Assembly: GCA_029547805.1 (NCBI GenBank)
Contig: JAKPOP010000017.1
Coordinates: 62,001-126,000 of the forward strand
Length of the DNA stretch: 64,000 nucleotides
Source of the DNA: Deltaproteobacteria bacterium
GTDB taxonomy: Bacteria > Myxococcota_A > UBA9042 > DTJE01
Direction: 5' to 3'
Notes under the pieces: model-generated
Seen by the model: the letters and a program-made list of their open reading frames with translations, nothing else
Database searches by the model: none
Told to the model about the DNA's origin: nothing
In this document: one piece after another, positions 17,660 to 27,955 of the stretch
Layout of the letters: every line of letters starts with the position of its first letter
How positions within the stretch are numbered: position 1 is the stretch's first letter
Position numbers and translations under genes: made by a program

Positions 17660-18165
17660 CCCACCGGTCCCGACATCGCCTGGGCCTCTGCAGCCGGAGC
17701 GCATCGGTAGATCTCGGTGGCGTATTGCTCGTACGTTTCCTGGAGCCGCTTCTGGGCCTCTTCCTGGTTGCGTTCCCAGGACGCCAGGGGCCAGATCTGC
17801 AACTCGTCCCCGACCCCGACGATGACCACCTCGGGGCTTCCCTGCAGGAGTTCCCTGGCCTTCTTGGGAAGCACCACCCGGTAACTGCTGTCCACCTGGG
17901 TGAGGCCGAAGGACCCCAGATAGAGGGTCCTCAGGAAGAGGGCGTCCTCGGGGCCGAGGGTGTCGGCCTTCCGGCGGATCCGGTTCTGGAACTCCTCGAA
18001 GGAGTCCAGGAGCCGCAACTGGAGGTACCGCCTCCGGGGCTCGATTCCGACCCGGACCTGCTTGACCTTCAGAGACTCGAAGTCCGAGGAGAGGGCCAGT
18101 CGGCCCGTGTTCAAATCCACCCGACCTTCGTAGATCCCGAAGAGGTCGTGATGGTCGGCGGGCAT
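17656..18165 (-). CDS. mraZ: MraZ transcriptional regulator
   Basis: The 169-residue protein has two SpoVT-AbrB-like halves. The second is canonical, VDSSYRVVLPKKARELLQ (about 93-110); the first, VDLNTGRLALSSDFESL, has lost the usual DxKGR form. MraZ binds TGGG-type direct repeats upstream of the division cluster. As first gene of the operon it probably autoregulates from the leader described separately. The C-terminus is longer than in E. coli MraZ. Confidence 0.9.
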   Translation of the reverse strand: MPADHHDLFGIYEGRVDLNTGRLALSSDFESLKVKQVRVGIEPRRRYLQLRLLDSFEEFQNRIRRKADTLGPEDALFLRTLYLGSFGLTQVDSSYRVVLPKKARELLQGSPEVVIVGVGDELQIWPLASWERNQEEAQKRLQETYEQYATEIYRCAPAAEAQAMSGPVG

Positions 18166-18192
18166 GATCCTGGCACCTCCCTCTTGAGGCCC

Positions 18193-18220
18193 AGTCTATG
18201 CCCAAAAACGATCAAATCAA
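18193..18220 (-). promoter_or_regulatory. Candidate sigma-70 promoter of the dcw cluster
   Basis: On the minus strand, TTGATT (-35) and TAGACT (-10) are separated by 16 bases, placing transcription start near 18186, about 20 bases before mraZ. Two TGGGC pentamers overlap the -10 region with 11-base spacing, close to but not the 10-base spacing of known MraZ repeats. Confidence 0.5.
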
Positions 18221-18598
18221 GCCTTTTCCATCCCAGTCCCGGAAGAAATCCTCCATTCTCTGCCAAACGGCCCCAGAAGCGGGGATCCGGGGCCTCCCGC
18301 CTCCAGGACCGGACCCGACGGAAACTCCCCTTCGAGAAGCCCGGCGGACGGCCAATATTTCCACAGGTTTCGCGCAAGTGCAAGTTTCCGTTGCATTCTT
18401 TGAAATGACGGACACCTTCCGGGCCAATGAATTCGTGGAAAATGGCTTCTCCCCCGCATCGCCATTGGATTTCCCTGCTCTTCAAGCGACGCATCCTGCC
18501 ACCAAGAACAAGCCTCGGGGCGGCATGGGGAGGAGGAGAACGGGCAGGTCCTGGCAGCCTCTGGATCGACCCGGGGCGGGGCCCCGGCAAACCCGGTG
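18221..18598. other. Non-coding leader, AT-richer than surroundings
   Basis: There is no convincing gene between mraZ and the ABC permease. The stretch has mixed third-base composition in every frame. It contains a small inverted repeat TGCAA-N7-TTGCA and an adjacent GCAAGTGCAAG direct repeat near 18374-18395, which could be an operator. It probably holds regulatory DNA for the dcw cluster and the 3' end of the ABC operon. Confidence 0.5.
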
Positions 18599-20362
18599 TC
18601 AGGAAAGGACCGCCGCAGGGTCCATGCGGGCGGCTCGGGCCGCCGGCAACCAGGCCCCCACCAGGGCGAAGACCTCCGCGCAGGCGACTCCGGCCAGCAG
18701 CACTCCGGGGGAGAAGTCGAAGAGCCGGGAGACCCCCGCCAGCCCCGGGAGACCACCCATCCCCGGCAGCCGATTCACTCCCTGGGCCAGCAGCCAGGCG
18801 AGGCCGGTGCCCGCGCCCCCCCCGAAGACCCCCAGGAGGCCCGCCTCCAGGAACACCATCGCCCGGATGTCCGACAATCGCGCCCCCACGGCCCGGTAGA
18901 CCGCGATCTCCAGCCGCCTCTCCGTGAGCAGCATCAGGAACGTGTGGGTGATGTGGATGGACGAGATGACAAGCATCACGCCGCTGACCAGTCCGAAGAC
19001 CCAACTGAGGATCCGGAGGACCTGGGAGGCCTTCCGGGCCTCCTCGCTCCGAGGCGCCGGCACGAGTCCCAGCACCTTCGCATCCTCCACCGCCGCGGCC
19101 AGGTCCTCGTTCCGGGCGGTCTCCAGGATCACGCTGGTGGCCTCGGCGGCCCCCTCTCGCCCCCGCATCATCGCGTTCGCCCGAACCACCACCCCGAGCG
19201 GCACGGTGAAGCCGAAGTCCAGGGCCTTGTTGGAGAATCCCACCACGACGCACCGGCGCAGGACCCGCCGGTCCACCGGCGCATCCTCGATGAAGAAGGA
19301 CTCCCCGAAGACCATCGAGAAGGGCACCCCCAACAGGATCTCCAGCCCCGAGACCGGCTGCATGCCCATCGCCGATGCCACGACCCGGTTGTAGATCTCC
19401 AGCAGGCTCGGGGAGAGGATCACGGGAATGGGGGCCTCGCAGGTCCCCTCCACGGACCGGACCGACCCGGTGGCGCACCAGGTCCCCAGCGGACATCGCC
19501 GGGGCGACTCCCCCGCCGACGGGTTGGATGACACCACCCACCCCCGGATCACCTCCGGGTCCGACGAGAAGACCTGCTGGACGTTCTCGAGTCGGCACTC
19601 CAGGCGACGGCACGCCCGGCCCCCGGCCCCCGAGGAACAGGTCTCGCCGGGGAGGCAGTCCTCGTCGGAGCCGCAGGCCTTGCGGCATCGCCCCCGGTCA
19701 CAGACCCCTCCCTCGCCGCAGCCCTGGTCCCCGCAGGGGATGCCGCAACGACCGTCGATGCAGGCCTCCCCGGGTGGACACCCCCCGTCGTCGCGGCACA
19801 AGAGGTCCCCGCCGGGGTCCCGGAACCGGTCCCAGAAGGTCCGTCTGCCGCAGGTTCCCGCCCGGCAGGCGGCCCCGAGTCCGCAGTCCTGGTCGGTCTC
19901 GCATCGCCCCGAGAGGACCTCCGGTCCGTAGGCTTCCTGTTCCGCATGGCGGATCTCGTCCCGGACCAGGACGGGGTCGATGCCGTCGAAGAACGATTCG
20001 ACCCGGAAGTCGCGACCGAAGACCTCCCTGCCTCCCCAGAGGATCGCCTGGAACCGGCTCTTCTGCTTGGGCCAGACCCCCTGGACCCCCGGAAGCCCCC
20101 GGAGAGCCGACAGCACCGCCTCGTCGAGCCGGGAGGGGACCTCCAGTCCCAGTCCGAAGACCCGGACCATCTCCCGCTGCAGTTCGACCTGGTTCACGGG
20201 GTAGAGGCGGTTCAGGACCCGTTCCCGAATGCCCCCCGTCAAGGCCAGAAAGAAGACCAGGGAGGCGGACCCGACCACCAGTCCCACCGCGGCGAAGGCC
20301 AGGTGGGTCCGGCTGCGGGCCAGATGCCTCCCCACGATGCCCATCCGGGTCGCCAGCGTCAT
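18599..20362 (-). CDS. LolE/MacB-type ABC permease with Cys-rich insertion
   Basis: The 587-residue permease has one transmembrane helix near the N-terminus (about 19-42), a long extracytoplasmic domain, then three C-terminal helices with the FtsX fold (TERRLEIAVYRAVGARLSDI, AARAARMDPAAVLS). Inside the extracytoplasmic domain, residues about 154-308, sits an insertion with 20 cysteines in repeated C-x(5)-DxDC-x(5)-C-x(4)-C units. It resembles the Cys-rich modules of secreted proteins rather than any LolC/E or MacB core. The start at 20362 overlaps the ATPase stop (ATGA); the track's longer frame is rejected. The likely job is mechanotransmission to a lipoprotein or other envelope substrate. 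The exact substrate is unknown. Confidence 0.85.
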   Translation of the reverse strand: MTLATRMGIVGRHLARSRTHLAFAAVGLVVGSASLVFFLALTGGIRERVLNRLYPVNQVELQREMVRVFGLGLEVPSRLDEAVLSALRGLPGVQGVWPKQKSRFQAILWGGREVFGRDFRVESFFDGIDPVLVRDEIRHAEQEAYGPEVLSGRCETDQDCGLGAACRAGTCGRRTFWDRFRDPGGDLLCRDDGGCPPGEACIDGRCGIPCGDQGCGEGGVCDRGRCRKACGSDEDCLPGETCSSGAGGRACRRLECRLENVQQVFSSDPEVIRGWVVSSNPSAGESPRRCPLGTWCATGSVRSVEGTCEAPIPVILSPSLLEIYNRVVASAMGMQPVSGLEILLGVPFSMVFGESFFIEDAPVDRRVLRRCVVVGFSNKALDFGFTVPLGVVVRANAMMRGREGAAEATSVILETARNEDLAAAVEDAKVLGLVPAPRSEEARKASQVLRILSWVFGLVSGVMLVISSIHITHTFLMLLTERRLEIAVYRAVGARLSDIRAMVFLEAGLLGVFGGGAGTGLAWLLAQGVNRLPGMGGLPGLAGVSRLFDFSPGVLLAGVACAEVFALVGAWLPAARAARMDPAAVLS

Positions 20363-21084
20363 GGCGCCTCCCGGCCCGCGGACCCGACGGGGTCTCGGGT
20401 CACGTCCCGAACCACCCGGCCCTCCCGGAGTTCCACGGTCCGTCCCAGGACCCGGCTGATGCGGTCCTCGTGGGTGGCGATGACCAGGGTGGTCCCCTCC
20501 CGATTGAGGTCCAGCAGGAGGTCCAGCACCACCAGGCCCGTCTCCGGGTCCAGGTTTCCGGTGGGCTCGTCGCACAGCAGCAGGGAGGGGCGGTTCAACA
20601 GGGCCCGGGCCACCGCCACCCGTTGCCGTTCACCCGCCGAGAGGCGCCCCGGCAGGTCCCCGGCCCGATCCCACAGTCCCACGCGTCTCAAGGCCGCCTC
20701 GGCCCGATCCGGCCCGTCCCGCAGCAGCGATCGATCCCCGAACCAGGAGGGCAGCAGCACGTTCTCCCGGACCGTCATGTGAGGCAGCAGGTGGAAGGCC
20801 TGGAAGACGAACCCCAGGTGGCGGTTCCGCAGGTCCGAGATCCCCTCGTCCCCGAGCCGTCCCAGGTCCCTTCCCTGGACCAGGACCTCCCCGGTCCAGT
20901 GCCGATCGAGCCCCCCCAGGACGTTCAGCAGGGTCGTCTTGCCGGACCCGGACCGGCCCACCACCGCGACGCCCTCCCCGGCCCGAATCACGAGGTCCAC
21001 CCCCTGGAGGGCCGGCGGCCTCTCCCCCCCCTGTCCCGGATGGACCCGGGTCAGGCCCCGGACCTGGACCACCACCTCGTTCAT
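20359..21084 (-). CDS. LolD/MacB-type ABC transporter ATP-binding protein
   Basis: This is a 241-residue ATPase. Walker A is VGRSGSGKTTLLN, the Q-loop region FVFQAFHLLPHMTVREN, the signature LSAGERQRVAVARAL (LSGGE is usual), Walker B LLLCDEPTGNLD and the H-loop VIATHEDR. The LLP-type Q-loop and GNLD are typical of the LolD/FtsE/MacB group. It pairs with the FtsX-fold permease that follows with ATGA overlap, and is itself ATGA-coupled to the upstream lipoprotein. Confidence 0.92.
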   Translation of the reverse strand: MNEVVVQVRGLTRVHPGQGGERPPALQGVDLVIRAGEGVAVVGRSGSGKTTLLNVLGGLDRHWTGEVLVQGRDLGRLGDEGISDLRNRHLGFVFQAFHLLPHMTVRENVLLPSWFGDRSLLRDGPDRAEAALRRVGLWDRAGDLPGRLSAGERQRVAVARALLNRPSLLLCDEPTGNLDPETGLVVLDLLLDLNREGTTLVIATHEDRISRVLGRTVELREGRVVRDVTRDPVGSAGREAP

Positions 21085-22517
21085 CGTTCCGTTTCCTGCC
21101 ATCCGGTCAGTCCCATCTCGACCACGACCCTGGCCCCCTGCCGCAGGACCCGTGCCCGAACCTCCCGGATCATCGCCGCCAGGTGCCCCGGCAGACCCAG
21201 GGAGTCCCCTCGAAGCCCCCGGACCACCCGCTGCCAGTCCACCCGAAGCCACGCGACGAGCCCCCCCTCGAGGCCCAGGGGATCGTCCGGCTGGGCCTCG
21301 GCGTCCACGGGACCGGCAACCAGGCGAATCTCCCCACCCGTGCGGACGCCCCGGACCTCCCCCAGACCCGGCAGCACGAACCGGAGCAGGCTCTCGGGCG
21401 GCACCGCCCCGGCCACCCCGTCCCCGTCTCCCGCGGCGGGGGCCCCGAGGATCCCGCGTTCCTCGCCGGCCGCCTCCACGTGCCGGACCCCCAGCCGCAC
21501 CCCGACCGGGAATCGGTCCCCCCAGGAGACCGCTCCCGGCCGGGCCTCTCGAACCGACAGGCGAAGGCGCCCGTCCCAGTCCCGCCGGATCAGGTCTGCA
21601 ACCCACTGGAGCAGCCCCAGGTTCCCGGCGGCCGATCGCAGTGCCGGCATCCAGGGACCCAGGTCCAGGCCCAGGGTCGCGACCTCTCCGGAGGCGAGGG
21701 GCGGAACGCTCCCGGACGGTTCCACCGCCTCGCCGAAGGCCCCGACCAGCACCCGGATCACCGGTGCCGGGGCCCACTGGATCGCCCCCCGGACCTCCCC
21801 CACCGCCGCCCAGGCCACCTGCCCCGCGATCCCCGCAGGCCATCGGGAACGCCAGACTGCAGGAAGGAGGCGCTCCCGGGCGTCCCCGGCCATCAGGAAG
21901 ACCACCGCTGGCCTCTGGAGCCCCGTTTCCCGGGCCACCGCCTCGATCCGGGTCGGGACGGCTCCCGGGTCCCCTGCGACCGGCGGAGGCCCCTCGCAGC
22001 CCCCCTCCTCCGACAGGCAGACCCGGGCGACACCCCCTTCCACCGACGCCCAGGCCCGCCGTCGGGGGTCCTGGAGGTCCTGGTAGCCGACGCCGGACCC
22101 CGAGGCCCCTCGGGAGACCATCCCCAGGCGCGCGAGGCGCAGTCCGAGGCGTCGGCGGACCTTCCCCTCGGCCTCCACCGGCAGGGCGACCCACCACTCG
22201 CCCGCACGCCAGGCCACCCCGAAGGGGCGCTCCGGGTCCCAGCCCTCCTCTCGGGTCCGGTCCACCGATTGCAGATCAATGCCTCCCAGCGAGCGGATCC
22301 ACTCCAGCAACCCGGCCGCCTCGGGCACCCGGTCGAAGAAGGGTCCGGCCTCCTCGCGGGTCCGGACCACCGAGGGGAACGAGATCAAGACCTCGCCGTC
22401 CGCCGGCAGGAGGGTCCTGGGATCCCGGGAATCCCGCCCGCAGGCAAGGCCCGCAAGGCAGGCCAGCGCCCACCAGGGCCGAACGCGAATGCCGATGCTG
22501 GTCCCGATGCCCACCAT
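21081..22517 (-). CDS. Predicted lipoprotein, DUF3352-like, ABC operon leader gene
   Basis: This is a 478-residue protein with the N-terminal segment VRPWWALACLAGLACG as a probable lipoprotein signal, followed by LLPADGEVLISFPSV. That opening, with the repeated beta-rich half after residue 270, resembles DUF3352-type proteins. The rest has no motif I know. It starts at ATG 22517 (MVGIGTSIG); the upstream part of the 608-residue ORF is Arg/Pro-rich shadow sequence. It is first in an operon with an ABC ATPase and permease, so it may be the transporter's partner or substrate receptor. Confidence 0.7.
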   Translation of the reverse strand: MVGIGTSIGIRVRPWWALACLAGLACGRDSRDPRTLLPADGEVLISFPSVVRTREEAGPFFDRVPEAAGLLEWIRSLGGIDLQSVDRTREEGWDPERPFGVAWRAGEWWVALPVEAEGKVRRRLGLRLARLGMVSRGASGSGVGYQDLQDPRRRAWASVEGGVARVCLSEEGGCEGPPPVAGDPGAVPTRIEAVARETGLQRPAVVFLMAGDARERLLPAVWRSRWPAGIAGQVAWAAVGEVRGAIQWAPAPVIRVLVGAFGEAVEPSGSVPPLASGEVATLGLDLGPWMPALRSAAGNLGLLQWVADLIRRDWDGRLRLSVREARPGAVSWGDRFPVGVRLGVRHVEAAGEERGILGAPAAGDGDGVAGAVPPESLLRFVLPGLGEVRGVRTGGEIRLVAGPVDAEAQPDDPLGLEGGLVAWLRVDWQRVVRGLRGDSLGLPGHLAAMIREVRARVLRQGARVVVEMGLTGWQETER

Positions 22518-22552
22518 CCGGCCGAGGGTAGCACAGGACCTTCGTGGGGAGG

Positions 22553-22579
22553 TTGCCGTTCGGAATGAAACTCCCATCT
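22553..22579 (+). promoter_or_regulatory. Possible heat-shock-type promoter of degP
   Basis: TTGCCG and CCCATCT are separated by 14 bases. This resembles the CTTGAA-N13-15-CCCATnT form of sigma-32 promoters, although the -35 part is weak. It lies about 50 bases before the degP start. Confidence 0.3.
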
Positions 22580-22630
22580 TGGGGGTTGTCCGGTGGCTGG
22601 ATCCGGCTCCCTGCCGGAGAGGAGGAGACG

Positions 22631-24118
22631 ATGGTGACATGGAAGAAGGTGGCCCTGGGTTCGATGCTGGTGCTGCCGGCGGCGGTCCTCCTGTTCTGCG
22701 GGTCCGCCGGGTCCCCGGTGGCGGCGGAGAAGAACGGACGCATCTGGACCGAGGCGGGGGCGGCCCCGGCGGTGGTCCCGGCGGGCTTCTCGCCCACGGC
22801 GTCCTTCGCACCGCTGGTGAAGCGCCTGAAACCGGCCGTCGTGAACATCTCGACCACCACCGAGGTCCAGGGCCGTCGATTCCTCCGGCGGGGCCCTTCC
22901 GGGTCATCGCCCTTCGAACTGGGACCGGAGGACCTCTTCCGCCGATTCTTCGGCGACCGGTTCGAGATGTCGCCCCAGAGGCGCAGTTCCCTGGGGTCGG
23001 GCTTCATCATCAACGCCGACGGGTACATCCTGACCAACAACCACGTGGTGGACGGCGCGACCGAGATCCGGGTCCGGCTCACGGACCCCGAGCGGGAACT
23101 GACGGCCCGGGTGGTGGGAAAGGACGAGCGCTATGACCTGGCCCTGATCAAGGTGGACACGAAGGACCCCCTGCCGGTGGTGCCCCTGGGGGACTCGGAC
23201 GCCCTGGAGGTCGGGGACTGGGTCATCGCCATCGGCAGCCCCTTCGGGCTCTCCCACACGGTCACCGCGGGCATCGTCTCGGCGAAGGACCGGGTCATCG
23301 GAGCGGGGCCCTTCGACGACTTCATCCAGACCGATGCCAGCATCAACCCCGGCAACTCCGGGGGACCGCTCTTCGACTCGGCCGGCAACGTCGTGGGGAT
23401 CAACACGGCGATCCATGCCGCGGCCCAGGGCATCGGGTTCGCGGTCCCGGTGAACATGGCCAAGAAGTTCGTGCGGGACGTGCTGGAGAAGGGCCGGGTG
23501 GCCCGGGGCTGGCTTGGCGTGGGCATCCAGGAACTGACGCCCAACCTCGCCCGGAGCCTGGGCATCCCGGAGTCCCAAGGGGTCCTGGTCTCCCAGGTCT
23601 TTCCGGGAAGCCCCGCCGAGAAGGCCGGTCTCCAGCGGGGGGACGTGATCTTGTCGGTGGACGGCCGCCCGACCGACGACCCCACGACCCTCACGCGGAC
23701 CATCGGGCTGGCGGAACCCGGGCGGGAGATCACCCTCCAGGTCCGTCGGAACGGGAAGGACCGGACGCTCCGGGCGACGATCGCCGAGCGCAGCGAGGAT
23801 GGGTCGCCGTCGGAGAAGGGAGAGGGCCCGGAGGTCGGAAGCCTGGGCCTCGATCTGGCCCCCCTGACGGATCGGGAGGCGGCCCGGCTGGACCTCCCGA
23901 AGGGCCAGGGGCTCAAGGTCCGGGACGTGGACGAGGAGGGACCGGCGGCCGGCACCGGCATCCGCCCCGGGGACATCCTGCTGGAGATGAACCGCCAGCC
24001 CGTGGGCAGCCTCGAGGACGTGCAGCAGGTCCTCTCCCGGGCGTCCTCCGGTGACCAGGTGCTGCTGCTGGTCCTCCGGGGTCACAACTACTTCTACGTC
24101 GTCATCCAGAAGCCCTGA
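22631..24118 (+). CDS. degP: DegP/HtrA-type periplasmic serine protease
   Basis: The 495-residue protein has an N-terminal hydrophobic signal or anchor (about 8-25), a trypsin-like domain with triad His138 (TNNHVVDG), Asp169 (YDLALIKVD) and Ser243 (NPGNSGGPLFD), then two PDZ domains (about 285-380 and 400-490). It degrades or refolds misfolded envelope proteins. The start is ATG 22631 with GGAGGAG upstream; the 29-residue extension in the track lacks a ribosome site. It is transcribed away from the ABC lipoprotein operon and is followed by an RpoH-like sigma gene, fitting a heat/envelope stress module. Confidence 0.93.
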   Translation: MVTWKKVALGSMLVLPAAVLLFCGSAGSPVAAEKNGRIWTEAGAAPAVVPAGFSPTASFAPLVKRLKPAVVNISTTTEVQGRRFLRRGPSGSSPFELGPEDLFRRFFGDRFEMSPQRRSSLGSGFIINADGYILTNNHVVDGATEIRVRLTDPERELTARVVGKDERYDLALIKVDTKDPLPVVPLGDSDALEVGDWVIAIGSPFGLSHTVTAGIVSAKDRVIGAGPFDDFIQTDASINPGNSGGPLFDSAGNVVGINTAIHAAAQGIGFAVPVNMAKKFVRDVLEKGRVARGWLGVGIQELTPNLARSLGIPESQGVLVSQVFPGSPAEKAGLQRGDVILSVDGRPTDDPTTLTRTIGLAEPGREITLQVRRNGKDRTLRATIAERSEDGSPSEKGEGPEVGSLGLDLAPLTDREAARLDLPKGQGLKVRDVDEEGPAAGTGIRPGDILLEMNRQPVGSLEDVQQVLSRASSGDQVLLLVLRGHNYFYVVIQKP

Positions 24119-24192
24119 GACGCCGGTCGGGGAGACCACAGGTCCCGGGGCGGGCGGACCGCCCGGGCCGGGCAGGAGATCGGGGCCCCGCA

Positions 24193-24221
24193 TTGACCGG
24201 ACCCGGTTCCCATCCTAGGAT
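24193..24221 (+). promoter_or_regulatory. Sigma-70-type promoter of the RpoH-like gene
   Basis: TTGACC and TAGGAT are spaced by exactly 17 bases, with predicted start near 24228, about 45 bases before the GTG start. This gives the sigma gene its own promoter in addition to any degP read-through. Confidence 0.55.
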
Positions 24222-24272
24222 CGGGCGGAACGATGCGAACCGAGGATTCGACCGGATCCGAAGGAGGATCGC

Positions 24273-25247
<975 letters not shown>

Positions 25248-25286
25248 ACGGCCCGCCGGGGTCCCGGGGGCGCCAGGACGGCGCGA

Positions 25287-26243
<957 letters not shown>

Positions 26244-26314
26244 TCCGTCCTCCCCGTCGCTGGTCGGACCCTGCCGGCCCGATTCCCTTCCTGCTCTCCG
26301 GAGCGAAACGGGCC

Positions 26315-26521
26315 CTAGCCCTTGCGAAAGGATCGTCCCATGCGGATGGGGGCCGCTTCCTCGGCCTCCTCGGAGACCCCGTATGACTGGTAGCGTTCCA
26401 GGATGAGGTCCACGCCCTGGCGGACCAGTTCCGCCATCGACAACCCGGTACGGCGCTGCGCCTCCTTGAGCCGGGCATCCTGATCCATTGTCAGGTAGAT
26501 CGTCGTCGCAACCTTCCTCAC
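26315..26521 (-). CDS. Ribbon-helix-helix (CopG-like) small protein
   Basis: This is a 68-residue protein whose core, [20 protein letters not shown] followed by [17 protein letters not shown], has the strand-helix-helix layout of RHH DNA-binding domains. The C-terminal tail is charged. I start at GTG 26521, just after a GAGGGGG site; the track starts at GTG 26542 without one. Such proteins are often antitoxins or autoregulators, but no toxin-like gene is next to it. It may regulate the epimerase gene 72 bases downstream. Confidence 0.75.
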   Translation of the reverse strand: MRKVATTIYLTMDQDARLKEAQRRTGLSMAELVRQGVDLILERYQSYGVSEEAEEAAPIRMGRSFRKG

Positions 26522-26608
26522 CGCCCCCCCTCGTCCGCTCACCAGCCGCGAGTCTGCCCCATCTGCCGCCTGGAAGTCAAACCCCGCGGCGAGGGCCCTT
26601 GCGGGGGA

Positions 26609-27955
26609 TCACTGCGCCAGGGACTCGATGTCCCTCCAGAGGCGTTGAACCCCGCGAATCGCCTGCAACAGCAGCGGATGGGACAGGGCCTGGGTCCAGT
26701 TCTCCACCCGCTCCTCGGGGGAGGCCTCGGGCCAGAGGGCGTCGGTCGCGACGACGATCGTCGAGAGGTCCGCCAGGGCCAGGACGCCTCGCAGCACCAG
26801 GGACCCGGGGACCCACCAGGGCAGGTCCCGGGCAATCCGCTCCCGGACCGCCAGGGCCAGCATCGGGAACCCCATCCGCCGGACCGCCAGGGCGACCCAC
26901 AACCGGTCCGGTCGCGGCCAGGGAACCGAGGGTCCGGAGCCGTCCTCCATTGCCCACGACACCATCCGGCAGGCCGTCTCCAGTTCCAGCAACCGACGGC
27001 GAACCTCCAGGGGGGCATCCACCGGGGCCTCCCGGGCCGAGCAGTCCAGCGCGTCCCCCGACTCCTCCGTGGATGGTCGCCCATCGGTTCCAGCCAGGGC
27101 CAGGACCCAGCCTTCCCCGAAGTCCCCCAGGACCCAGAAGTCCCACCCGAGCCCTCCGGGGCCGGTCCGGGCCCGCTCGAAGATCCCCAGGCCCGGGGAC
27201 CCGGGACGGACCTCCTCGAACCGGAAGTCCCCCCGGACCCGGGTGACCTCGTCGATGACCTGGTCCCACCAGAGGGCCAGGCCTTCAAAGGTGCCCATGA
27301 AGACTCCGCTGAGCAGTTCCCCCGAGGAGATCTCCCGCTCCGGCGCGAGTCCTTCGAAGGTCCACAGGTCCCGGGCCACGACCCTGCCAAAGGGTCCCAG
27401 GAACATCTCGTAGGTATAGAGGACATCCAGGACCCCGTCGCCGGTCACGTCCTGGAACGTCACGCCCCGGGGCGTCACCTCCCGGCCCAGGTACCAGCCG
27501 AAGGCCCCCTTCCGGGAGGCGGGGTCGGCTCCCTCCAACACCAGCACCCCGTGCATCGTGCCGCTGGACGGTGGGACGTACTCCGAGAACATCGAGACCT
27601 GGATGACGAGGTTCCGGGCCAGGTGCCCCGTGACCGGGGCGATGGCGGCCTCCCGGCGCACCCAGGCCTCGGACGGAATGAACTCGAGGTCCCCGCACCG
27701 CGTCGCCGAGATCCCCTCCAGGGGGCACCTCCGATGATCGGGATCCCGGAAGCCCTCGACGGAAACGTGGAAGAACTCGCCCTCGACCTGGACTTCGCCG
27801 CACGCCAGGCCGAAGTGCCTCCGAAGCAGATCCCGAGCCTGCCGGGGCGACAGTGCCACCGCCCGGGGCGCCGGCGCGGGAGGCAGTCGCTCGGCCACGG
27901 CCTGACCACCAGGAACGACCGCGATGACCCCCAGGAGCAGCAGGGCCGGTCTCAT
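26609..27955 (-). CDS. Exported protein of unknown function
   Basis: This is a 448-residue protein with a Sec-type signal peptide (LLLLGVIAVVPGGQAVAE). The middle contains an FG-GAP/VCBS-like stretch, VTFQDVTGDGVLDVLYTYE (about 160-178), followed by a beta-rich region and a C-terminal helical Leu/Arg-rich region (about 330-448). I recognise no catalytic motif. ATG 27955 overlaps the stop of the upstream propeller lipoprotein (ATGA), so the two exported proteins are co-made. The track ORF reaching 28663 includes antisense-type shadow sequence. Envelope location is inferred. Confidence 0.75.
   Translation of the reverse strand: MRPALLLLGVIAVVPGGQAVAERLPPAPAPRAVALSPRQARDLLRRHFGLACGEVQVEGEFFHVSVEGFRDPDHRRCPLEGISATRCGDLEFIPSEAWVRREAAIAPVTGHLARNLVIQVSMFSEYVPPSSGTMHGVLVLEGADPASRKGAFGWYLGREVTPRGVTFQDVTGDGVLDVLYTYEMFLGPFGRVVARDLWTFEGLAPEREISSGELLSGVFMGTFEGLALWWDQVIDEVTRVRGDFRFEEVRPGSPGLGIFERARTGPGGLGWDFWVLGDFGEGWVLALAGTDGRPSTEESGDALDCSAREAPVDAPLEVRRRLLELETACRMVSWAMEDGSGPSVPWPRPDRLWVALAVRRMGFPMLALAVRERIARDLPWWVPGSLVLRGVLALADLSTIVVATDALWPEASPEERVENWTQALSHPLLLQAIRGVQRLWRDIESLAQ

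Noticed and set aside
18212-18427. 71-residue minus-strand ORF before mraZ
   Set aside because: Its third codon positions are mixed rather than GC-rich, it overlaps the mraZ promoter, and no ribosome site or motif supports it.
24140-24172. GC-rich inverted repeat after degP as a terminator
   Set aside because: The stem GGGC/GCCC is short, has no T tract and is expected by chance in this composition, so it was not listed.
26315-26521. RHH protein as half of a toxin-antitoxin system
   Set aside because: No toxin-sized gene is adjacent; the neighbours are an epimerase and an exported protein.
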